The position numbers and the translations under genes are program-made. A DNA stretch of 38,080 nucleotides from CADEEN01 sp031389585. Lineage in GTDB: Bacteria; Pseudomonadota; Gammaproteobacteria; Burkholderiales; Burkholderiaceae_C. The stretch is taken from contig JANMSS010000083.1 in the NCBI GenBank assembly GCA_031389585.1, positions 1-38,080 on the forward strand. The letters run 5' to 3'. Shown here one piece after another: positions 32,049 through 38,080 of this stretch (position 1 is its first letter; each line of letters begins with the position of its first letter). The notes below the pieces were generated by a model, which was given only the letters and a program-made list of their open reading frames with translations, ran no database searches and had not been told where the DNA came from.

Positions 32049-32934
32049 GCCAGCGCAGCGCCTCGTCCCAGGGCTCGGGCCGGTCGGCCATGTGCACATG
32101 CGCGACGCCCGGCAAGTGCCGGTTTTCCGCCCCTTCCAACGTCGCGGTGCGCGGCGGAAAGACGATGTTGTCGCAGTGGCTGTAGAAACAGGTGATGCTG
32201 GCCGGGCGGTCGACCGGTTCGCGCTGCGCCAGTGCCTGCAACCAGGCTGACTGCTGCTGCATTTCGCGACCGTTGGGCGTCAACGCGAAGCGGGCCAGCC
32301 AGGTGCCGTGATGCGGCGTGCCCACGGTAATGGCGTGGTGTACGCGAGCGTCATTGCCGGGCCCCGCCCACCAGCGACGCAGCGCCAGACCGCCCATGCT
32401 GTGCGCAACGATCACGGGAGGCAGGCCGGTGGCCTGTTCAAGGCGCAGCACGGCGCGCTCGATGATCGCAGCGTAGTTGTCGATCGAGCCGAACACCGGC
32501 TCGAGGTTGACCGCAATGCAGGGCTGACTGCGCGCATGGAGCCGCTCGAGCCAGGGGTTCCAGACCCCGCGATTGCAGACGAACCCGTGCACGAGCAACA
32601 GGCCGCGCCGACCTTGCGCATCGGGCGGCAGATGGTCTGGCCAGCGCCGGCTGCGAAAGGGCTGGCGCCAACAAAACACCAACGGCGCGGCACCAACCTC
32701 TCCCCACCAAGCGTGCACGAGCTGCACCGGCGTGGCCCGCGGTGTGGCGTCGTCGCGGTGCGCGATGCGCAGAAGCACGAATTCGAGTGCGAGCACCAGC
32801 GCGTAGCCGAACACGATCAGCAGCGCACCGCCCAGCGCCCATCCCGCGTGCCCGGCGCGCCAAGCCACCCCGGCCCACAGCGCCGCAAGCGCTAGCAAGC
32901 CGAGGGTCGTGAAGCGTTGCAGCTGCGCGAGCAT
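32041..32934 (-). CDS. Membrane-anchored alpha/beta hydrolase (lipase/esterase-like)
   Basis: 297 residues. Two N-terminal hydrophobic segments (about 8-26 and 31-55) anchor it to the inner membrane. The hydrolase domain has the oxyanion HGF (116-118) after GLLLV, nucleophile Ser179 in VIVAHSMGGLAL, a probable acid Asp255 in YSHCDNIVFPP and His279 or His281 in GVAHVHMAD. The GTPHHGTWLARFA stretch is typical of triacylglycerol-lipase-like members. Its ATG shares one base with the GMC oxidoreductase stop (32934), so it is probably translated with that operon. Substrate unknown. Confidence 0.87.
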   Translation of the reverse strand: MLAQLQRFTTLGLLALAALWAGVAWRAGHAGWALGGALLIVFGYALVLALEFVLLRIAHRDDATPRATPVQLVHAWWGEVGAAPLVFCWRQPFRSRRWPDHLPPDAQGRRGLLLVHGFVCNRGVWNPWLERLHARSQPCIAVNLEPVFGSIDNYAAIIERAVLRLEQATGLPPVIVAHSMGGLALRRWWAGPGNDARVHHAITVGTPHHGTWLARFALTPNGREMQQQSAWLQALAQREPVDRPASITCFYSHCDNIVFPPRTATLEGAENRHLPGVAHVHMADRPEPWDEALRWLS

Positions 32935-34556
32935 CAGGCCGCAAGTTTCACCGCACGCCCGGCCAGGCGCAGAGCCAAATTCGTTGCGAGCTTGTTGGTC
33001 AGCCCATACACCGACAGCTGCGGATTGGCGCCGATGCTGGTCGGAAACAGCGAGCCGTCGTGCACCGAGAGGTTGTCAAGCTGCCAGTGCACGCCGTCGG
33101 GGCGCACGACGCCGCGGCTTTCGTCCGCGGCCATTCCACAGCCGCCCATCACGTGGGCACTGACGACCTTGGTCAGCAACGGCTTCATCGGCAGCGCGTT
33201 GATGCCCTCGCGCGCCGCCCCCCAACTCGGGTACGGTGGCGCCATCTCGTGGCCGGCGTAGACCGTCTTCGCCCCAGCGGCGAACTGGAGCTCGGCCATC
33301 GTCAGCAACGCGCGGCGCGCACCGTCCATCACGAAGTCGGTCAACGGGTAGGCGAGTTCGGCCGAGCCGTCGCCGCGCAGCCGGACGCGGCCACCGGCAG
33401 AATCGGCGTGGAAGCCGTCGCGCATCAAGGCGAGCACCGTCTGCCGGTGCGGGAACTGCGCGAGCTTGGCCGCCGCATCGCGCCCGAACCCGGGGATCGA
33501 CGTGGCGAAGATCATCGGGTGCATGGGCGGCACCTCGAGCTTGTAGCCGATCGGACCATCGATCGGTCCGGTGTCGAGAAAGTGGTCGCTGTAGATCGTT
33601 TGCGGCGCCCCTTCCCAGCCGGCGACGCGCTGCTCGAACAGCGCGGACGACAAGACAACCGGGTGCAAAAAGGTGCGCGCGCCGAGCCGCTGGTGTGGGT
33701 CGGGCACCTGCGAACGCAGCAGCAGGCCGGGTGAGTTGATCGCACCGCCCGCGAGCACGTAGTGGCGCGCGACGATGCGCGTGTGTTGCGCACCGTCGGC
33801 GACGCCGCCATTGGGCTGCACCGCCACGCAGTGCAACGCGACGATGCGCCCACCGCGCAGCTCGAAGCGCTCGGCCCGCGTCTCGATCAGCAAAGTGGCG
33901 CCACGATCCAGTGCCGCAGGAATCGTGGTCACGAGCATCGACTGCTTGGCGTTGGTTGGGCAACCCAGTCCGCAAGACCCGAGGTTGGCGCAGCCCTTGA
34001 CGTTGCGTTGGATGGCCGCTGCGGCGATGCCGAGCCTGAGTGCGCCGCGGCGCAGCAGCTCGTTATTCTCGTTGGGCGGCGTCAGCCAGGGGCCGATGTT
34101 CAAGCGCTGCTCGGCTTGATAAAACCATGGCGACATGGCGGCATCGGTGAGTTCGGCCAGACCGAAGTGTTCGCGCCAATAGGTCAGTGTCGACGACGGC
34201 GTGCGAAACGAGCTGGTCCAGTTGACAGTCGTCGACCCCCCGACGCAGCGCCCCTGCAGGATGTTGATCGCCTTGTCGGCCGTCTTGCGGCCTGCGCTTT
34301 CCTGGTAAAGACTCGGGTAGGCCTCGCTCTCGACCTGGCGAAAATCACGGCTCGACTTGAGCGGGCCCTCCTCGATGATCACCAGCTTCAGGCCCGCGGC
34401 ACTGAGCAGGTCGGCCGTGATGCCCGCGCCAGCGCCGCTGCCAATGATGGCCACGTCGCACTCGAGCGTCGTCGGCGCGGCCTCGCGCTGCCCCCCCAGC
34501 ACGCGCCAACCTCGCGCCAGGCCTTCAAGGATGGGGTCGTTGATTCGCGTCGTCAT
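32934..34556 (-). CDS. GMC family FAD-dependent oxidoreductase, large subunit type
   Basis: Oxidises an alcohol or sugar-type substrate with FAD. 540 residues from ATG 34556. FAD-binding motif is AIIGSGAGAGITADLL (36-50) with Glu63 in IEEG. The active-site His468 (SAHVMGGCG) and Asn511 (GANPQLSVYG) are the GMC catalytic pair. A Cys cluster C189-x5-C195-x3-C199 (KGCANLGSCGLGCP) resembles the Fe-S site of bacterial FAD-glucose/sorbitol dehydrogenase alpha subunits. It has no signal peptide of its own. Next to a Tat-type small subunit 10 bp upstream, it could be exported as a complex. Substrate not determinable. Confidence 0.9.
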   Translation of the reverse strand: MTTRINDPILEGLARGWRVLGGQREAAPTTLECDVAIIGSGAGAGITADLLSAAGLKLVIIEEGPLKSSRDFRQVESEAYPSLYQESAGRKTADKAINILQGRCVGGSTTVNWTSSFRTPSSTLTYWREHFGLAELTDAAMSPWFYQAEQRLNIGPWLTPPNENNELLRRGALRLGIAAAAIQRNVKGCANLGSCGLGCPTNAKQSMLVTTIPAALDRGATLLIETRAERFELRGGRIVALHCVAVQPNGGVADGAQHTRIVARHYVLAGGAINSPGLLLRSQVPDPHQRLGARTFLHPVVLSSALFEQRVAGWEGAPQTIYSDHFLDTGPIDGPIGYKLEVPPMHPMIFATSIPGFGRDAAAKLAQFPHRQTVLALMRDGFHADSAGGRVRLRGDGSAELAYPLTDFVMDGARRALLTMAELQFAAGAKTVYAGHEMAPPYPSWGAAREGINALPMKPLLTKVVSAHVMGGCGMAADESRGVVRPDGVHWQLDNLSVHDGSLFPTSIGANPQLSVYGLTNKLATNLALRLAGRAVKLAA

Positions 34557-34566
34557 GACTGGCAGT

Positions 34567-35079
34567 TCATTCGAACTTCGTTGGACCGGTGTAGCCCAAT
34601 TGCGCCCAGCTCCCACTGTCAGAGAAGTAGGCGGCGTGAGTCAGGTCGCGCAGGGCGTGGTAAGCCTGTTGGCGCAAGCTGACCCGCGACACACGCATCG
34701 ACTGCAGCGCGGCCTGGATCTGCGCCACGCTGGCAGTCGACCAGTCCGGTGTCAGGCCGGCCAGCGCAAGACGCCCAGGCGGCAGCGCCAGCAACGCCAG
34801 CAGATTGGCGACGTCACGCTGTGTCGGTGGCGCGAGGGCACGCAACGTGATTTCCATGCGATCGAGGTGCGCCGCCAGCGCTGCCTGTAGCGGTACGGCG
34901 TCGGCTGGCAAGCTGCCGTCCAGCACGCCGCGGGCGACGGCCGCGAGCACACGGCGCCCGGTTTCGGTCAGGCGCCCGTGGGTCCAGGCGGGCTGATAGA
35001 TCAGGGCCGCGCCACCGCCCACCAAAACCAACGCTGCGCCGCTGGCCAAGCCAAGGTTGAGCAAAGTTCGACGTTGCAT
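34567..35079 (-). CDS. Tat-signal small subunit (gluconate 2-dehydrogenase subunit 3-like)
   Basis: 170 residues from ATG 35079, with an in-frame TTG at 35127 possible. The N-terminus MQRRTLLNLGLASGAALVLV is a twin-arginine-type signal with a hydrophobic stretch, followed by a helical domain of about 140 residues. This is the size and layout of the gamma subunit that carries FAD-dehydrogenase alpha subunits across the membrane. The GMC gene starts 10 bases downstream. The third usual part, a multiheme cytochrome c subunit, is absent; an alpha/beta hydrolase lies there instead. Confidence 0.8.
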   Translation of the reverse strand: MQRRTLLNLGLASGAALVLVGGGAALIYQPAWTHGRLTETGRRVLAAVARGVLDGSLPADAVPLQAALAAHLDRMEITLRALAPPTQRDVANLLALLALPPGRLALAGLTPDWSTASVAQIQAALQSMRVSRVSLRQQAYHALRDLTHAAYFSDSGSWAQLGYTGPTKFE

Positions 35080-35153
35080 CGAATCGAGTGTTGCATCATT
35101 GGGCGATGGCCCGTTAGGGGTCGTCAACTAACCTGCGCACTGGCAAACCCGAG

Positions 35154-35834
35154 ATGAGCAAGAGCGGTGAGCTGATCCTGCAGCACCTCGGTGCTGTGCG
35201 GGTAGAGCGGGCGGCGCGGAGCGCAGATGCGCCCCTGGCGCTGCGCGTAACCCATGTCAAGCGCTACCAGCAGGCGCGCTTTGCGCTCGATTACGCAGAC
35301 CTTCTCAGCGACCCGCGTTACGCGGGAGCGGCGAAGTTCTTTCTCGACGACCTGTACGGTCCCGGTGACTTCAGCCAGCGCGACGCACAGTTCGCGCGCA
35401 TCGTGCCGGCACTGGTGCGACTGTTCCCGGGCGACGTAGTCCTCACCGTTGAGGTCCTGACGGCGCTGCATGCGCTCTCGGAGCAGCTTGACTCGACGAT
35501 GGCTCGCCACGTTGACACGCTTCCGCTGACCGCCCCAGCCTACGCGGCAGCATGGCGTCACACCGGCCAGCGGGCCAGCCGCGAGCGGCAGATCGACCTG
35601 ATGCTCGACGTTGGCCGCGCGCTTGACGTCTATACGCGCCGGCCGCTATTGCGGCACAGCCTGCGCGCGATGCGCATTCCAGCCCGTGCCGCTGGGCTTT
35701 CGGCCCTGCAAGCCTTTCTGGAGAAGGGATTCGAGACTTTTCGGGCAATGCGTGGGGCGCAGGAATTCTTGGCCCAGATCGCGCTGCGTGAGCGCGCGAT
35801 GGCTGCAAGCCTGTTCGGCGGCCCTCGCCCTTGA
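35154..35834 (+). CDS. Conserved uncharacterised protein
   Basis: 226 residues, mainly helical, no membrane segment or signal peptide. I recognise the block AAKFFLDDLYGPGDFSQRDAQFARIVPAL as typical of an unnamed proteobacterial family, but know no function. Other conserved-looking parts are RYQQARFALDYADLLSDPRY and RPLLRHSLRAMRIPARAAGLSALQAFLEKGFETF. ATG 35154 has only a weak purine stretch ahead. It precedes fadD on the same strand by 82 bp, so a shared lipid-related role is possible but unproven. Confidence 0.75.
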   Translation: MSKSGELILQHLGAVRVERAARSADAPLALRVTHVKRYQQARFALDYADLLSDPRYAGAAKFFLDDLYGPGDFSQRDAQFARIVPALVRLFPGDVVLTVEVLTALHALSEQLDSTMARHVDTLPLTAPAYAAAWRHTGQRASRERQIDLMLDVGRALDVYTRRPLLRHSLRAMRIPARAAGLSALQAFLEKGFETFRAMRGAQEFLAQIALRERAMAASLFGGPRP

Positions 35835-35916
35835 CCGGCTAGGACAACTACCGTAGCCGCATGGTGCGCCTGGCAATCAGGATCGGGGTTGTGGATGACG
35901 CGACGGAGACGCCGAC

Positions 35917-37605
35917 TTGACTGACAAACCGTGGCTTGCCCAGTACCCCCCCGGTGTGGCCGCAGAGATCGTGCTCGATAGCCACACGACATTGGTCGAT
36001 GTATTGGACGTGGCGTTTCGTGAGTTCGCGCAACGCGACGCCGCCGCCTGCCTGGGATCGAGGTTGCGGTTTTCCGAGATCGACCGACTTTCGCTAGCGC
36101 TTGGCGCTTGGCTGCAGTCGCTCGGCCTGCCCCGTGGCGCCCGTGTGGCGTTGATGATGCCCAACCTACCGCAATACATGGTGGCGATTGCGGCGGTCTT
36201 GCGCGCAGGATTCGTGGTCGTCAACGTCAACCCGCTGTATACGCCACGCGAACTCGAACACCAACTTGTCGATTCGGGGGCGCAGGCGATCGTCGTGCTG
36301 GAAAACTTTGCCGGCACGCTCGAACAAGTCATTCAGCGGACGTCCGTTCGCCATGTGGTACTCGCGGCGATGGGTGACCTGCTGGGTTTCTGGAAAGGGC
36401 GGCTCGTCACCTTCGCCGTCCGCCACGTGCGCAAGCTGGTCCCGGAGTTTCGCTTGCCTGTCAACGGCGGCCACAGCGTCACAGGCTTCAATCTGGCCTG
36501 CGCCCTCGGCGCGCGCATGAGCCTGCGACGAGCAGACCTGACGCCCGACGATGTGGCCTTCCTGCAGTACACCGGTGGCACCACCGGTGCCTCCAAGGGC
36601 GCCACGCTGCTGCATCGCAACGTGGTCGCCAACCTGCTTCAAACCGAAGCTTGGTTTCGTCCGATGCTGCAGACCCTGGGCGGCAAACCAATGACCATTG
36701 TTTGCGCGCTGCCGCTGTACCACATCTTCGCGCTGACGATCTGCTACCTGATGGGGACCCGCCTCGGGGCGATGAACCTGCTGATCCCCAATCCGCGTGA
36801 CATTCCCGGCCTCGTCAGCACCTTGTCGAACTACCGTGTCAACATGTTCCCTGCGGTGAATACCCTGTTCAATGCACTGGCCAACGACGCGGCGTTTGCG
36901 CGACTGGATTTTTCAGGCTTGGTGGTTTCCAATGGCGGCGGCATGGCCGTTCAGGAGGCGACAGCTCGGCAATGGCTGCGAGTGACTGGCTGTCCCGTGG
37001 TTGAAGGTTACGGGCTGTCAGAGACGTCCCCCGTTGCGACATCCAACCGAATCGACAGCCAGGCATTCACGGGGACTATTGGGTTGCCGATACCCTCGAC
37101 CGAGATCGCCATCCGTGACGATGAAGGCGTCGACGTGGCGACTGGCCAGCCGGGCGAGATCTGCATCCGCGGGCCACAAGTGATGGTTGGGTATTGGCAG
37201 CGGCCCGATGAAACCGCACTGGTAATGACCTCCGACGGCTACTTTAAGTCGGGGGACGTTGGTGTGATGGACGAGTGTGGTTACGTAAAGATCGTCGATC
37301 GAAAGAAGGACATGATCCTCGTGTCCGGCTTCAACGTTTATCCGACCGAAATCGAACAGGTCGTCAGCCTGCATCCAGGCGTACTTGAGTGCGCTGCGAT
37401 TGGCGTGCCTGACGACAAATCTGGCGAGGTAGTAAAACTGTTTGTCGTTAAGAGAGATCCGGCATTGTCCGAAGAGGACATCGTTGGATACTGTCGCGAC
37501 AACTTCACCGCCTACAAGCGACCTAGGAACATTGAATTCCGAGATGAATTGCCGAAGAGTAACGTCGGGAAAATACTGCGGCGCGAGCTGCGCGCGAGTA
37601 ATTGA
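35917..37605 (+). CDS. fadD: Long-chain fatty acid-CoA ligase
   Basis: Activates fatty acids to acyl-CoA via an acyl-adenylate; peripheral inner-membrane enzyme. 562 residues. The start is TTG 35917 with GGAG eight bases upstream (35905-35908). ANL-superfamily motifs are complete: P-loop YTGGTTGASKG (218-228), GYGLSETSP, YFKSGDVG with the ribose-binding Asp, DRKKDMILVSGFNVYP hinge, and the catalytic Lys in NVGKILRREL. The last 400 bases are clearly less GC-rich than the rest (47% G+C by hand count in 37501-37560). FadD-type family firm; exact chain length unknown. Confidence 0.93.
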   Translation: MTDKPWLAQYPPGVAAEIVLDSHTTLVDVLDVAFREFAQRDAAACLGSRLRFSEIDRLSLALGAWLQSLGLPRGARVALMMPNLPQYMVAIAAVLRAGFVVVNVNPLYTPRELEHQLVDSGAQAIVVLENFAGTLEQVIQRTSVRHVVLAAMGDLLGFWKGRLVTFAVRHVRKLVPEFRLPVNGGHSVTGFNLACALGARMSLRRADLTPDDVAFLQYTGGTTGASKGATLLHRNVVANLLQTEAWFRPMLQTLGGKPMTIVCALPLYHIFALTICYLMGTRLGAMNLLIPNPRDIPGLVSTLSNYRVNMFPAVNTLFNALANDAAFARLDFSGLVVSNGGGMAVQEATARQWLRVTGCPVVEGYGLSETSPVATSNRIDSQAFTGTIGLPIPSTEIAIRDDEGVDVATGQPGEICIRGPQVMVGYWQRPDETALVMTSDGYFKSGDVGVMDECGYVKIVDRKKDMILVSGFNVYPTEIEQVVSLHPGVLECAAIGVPDDKSGEVVKLFVVKRDPALSEEDIVGYCRDNFTAYKRPRNIEFRDELPKSNVGKILRRELRASN

Positions 37606-37637
37606 TTTCTCGAAAAGCGTTGACGGCAGAAAGGCGA

Positions 37638-37666
37638 AAAGTCCGATCACAATGTGATCGGACTTT
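37638..37666. terminator. Bidirectional terminator for fadD and the rRNA operon
   Basis: Perfect 13-bp stem AAAGTCCGATCAC / GTGATCGGACTTT with an AAT loop. On the plus strand it is followed by CCTTTTTAA after fadD; on the minus strand by TTTTCGCC after the 5S gene. It is the strongest intrinsic terminator in the window. Confidence 0.93.
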
Positions 37667-37677
37667 CCTTTTTAATA

Positions 37678-37791
37678 GCCTGACAATGTCCTACTTTCAC
37701 ACGGGAATCCGCACTATCATCGGCGCTGAGGCGTTTCACTATCCTGTTCGGGATGGGAAGGAGTGGGACCACCTCGCTATGGTCATCAGGC
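37678..37791 (-). rRNA. rrf: 5S ribosomal RNA
   Basis: On the minus strand it begins GCCTGATGACCATAGCG and ends with GACATTGTCAGGC; its ends pair. The central GTGGTCCCACTCCTTCCCA and CCGAACAGGATAGTGAAACG segments are the conserved 5S loops. Length about 114 nt; ends judged by eye and could shift by one or two bases. Confidence 0.95.
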
Positions 37792-37898
37792 TTAACTTTT
37801 TGCCCTCCTGACTAAGTCAGGAAGACCAATTCACAGAATCAAATCAGTTTGATTACGTACCAACTTGGCATAACTCTTTGACAGCCGTCAAAGTTATA
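37792..37898 (-). other. 23S-5S spacer with processing hairpins
   Basis: Three short inverted repeats lie between 23S and 5S: TCCTGAC/GTCAGGA (37806-37822), AATCAAA/TTTGATT (37837-37854) and a bulged CTTTGAC/GTCAAAG stem (about 37870-37896). The last is next to the 23S 3' end and likely helps RNase III processing. No tRNA gene is present here. Confidence 0.7.
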
Positions 37899-38080
37899 GG
37901 GTCAAGCCTCACGAGCAATTAGTATCGGTTAGCTTAACGCATTACTGCGCTTCCACACCCGACCTATCAACGTCCTGGTCTCGAACGACTCTTCAGGGGG
38001 CTCAAGGCCCCGGCAAGACTCATCTTGAGACGAGTTTCCCGCTTAGATGCTTTCAGCGGTTATCTCTTCCGCACTTAGCT
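37899..38080 (-). rRNA. rrl: 23S ribosomal RNA, 3' end only
   Basis: The plus strand reads GTCAAGCCTCACGAGCAATT followed by the highly conserved TTAGTATCGGTTAGCT and CACACCCGACCTATCAACGT segments, the complement of the 23S 3' terminal region. About 180 nt are visible; the rest lies beyond the right edge. The rRNA operon therefore runs toward this window on the minus strand. Confidence 0.95.

Noticed and set aside
1..38080. CRISPR array, prophage, transposon or toxin-antitoxin pair
   Set aside because: No regularly spaced repeats, transposase, integrase, phage structural genes or small paired ORFs with ribosome sites were found.

Overview
The window is GC-rich chromosomal DNA from a betaproteobacterium, most likely order Burkholderiales. 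The 5S and 23S rRNA ends, the tyrS/M23 peptidase/anmK/erpA/bactofilin/rplM-rpsI neighbourhood and the GC-skewed codon use all fit that order. The genus is not certain; the Rubrivivax/Leptothrix/Ideonella group is my best guess. Most of the window is core chromosome. I see no prophage, transposase, integrase or CRISPR array.

Layout. (1) 1-6.75 kb: a plus-strand catabolic operon with a glutamine-synthetase-like ligase (cut by the window edge), iron alcohol dehydrogenase, gamma-glutamyl amidase, aldehyde dehydrogenase, HAD phosphatase and class III PLP enzyme. The last five genes are joined by 4-bp start/stop overlaps. The enzyme set reads as a gamma-glutamylation route for an amino alcohol such as ethanolamine, and it is the best candidate here for a poorly described system. 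A 0.2 kb hairpin-rich element bounded by an 8-bp direct repeat separates the ligase from the rest. (2) 6.75-14.9 kb: housekeeping genes dtd, a CDF metal transporter and tyrS (minus); M23 endopeptidase and anmK (plus); erpA, bactofilin, a membrane coiled-coil protein, rpsI and rplM (minus). (3) 15-17.7 kb: GNAT acetyltransferase, DUF2726 protein and srkA (plus). (4) 17.8-25.2 kb: htpG with a clear sigma-32 promoter, dadA, amn (possibly leaderless), an MFS transporter and a DUF418 membrane-protein pseudogene with three lesions. (5) 25.3-29.5 kb: an EF-G-like GTPase without the usual catalytic His, an unknown minus-strand protein and an HDOD protein. (6) 29.4-32 kb: hppD-phhA for phenylalanine/tyrosine catabolism, with a divergent Lrp/AsnC regulator whose 5' end is out of frame. 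(7) 32-35.1 kb: a GMC dehydrogenase, a Tat-type small subunit and a membrane-anchored alpha/beta hydrolase (minus). (8) 35.1-38.08 kb: an unknown protein, a fadD-type acyl-CoA ligase, a bidirectional terminator, and the 3' end of an rRNA operon (23S end, 5S) on the minus strand.

How parts work together: tyrS and dtd both serve tyrosyl/aminoacyl-tRNA supply and quality control. The M23 peptidase and AnmK both act in wall turnover and recycling. PhhA makes tyrosine from phenylalanine, and HppD acts after its transamination. Function calls come from recognising families by eye; no database search was run.
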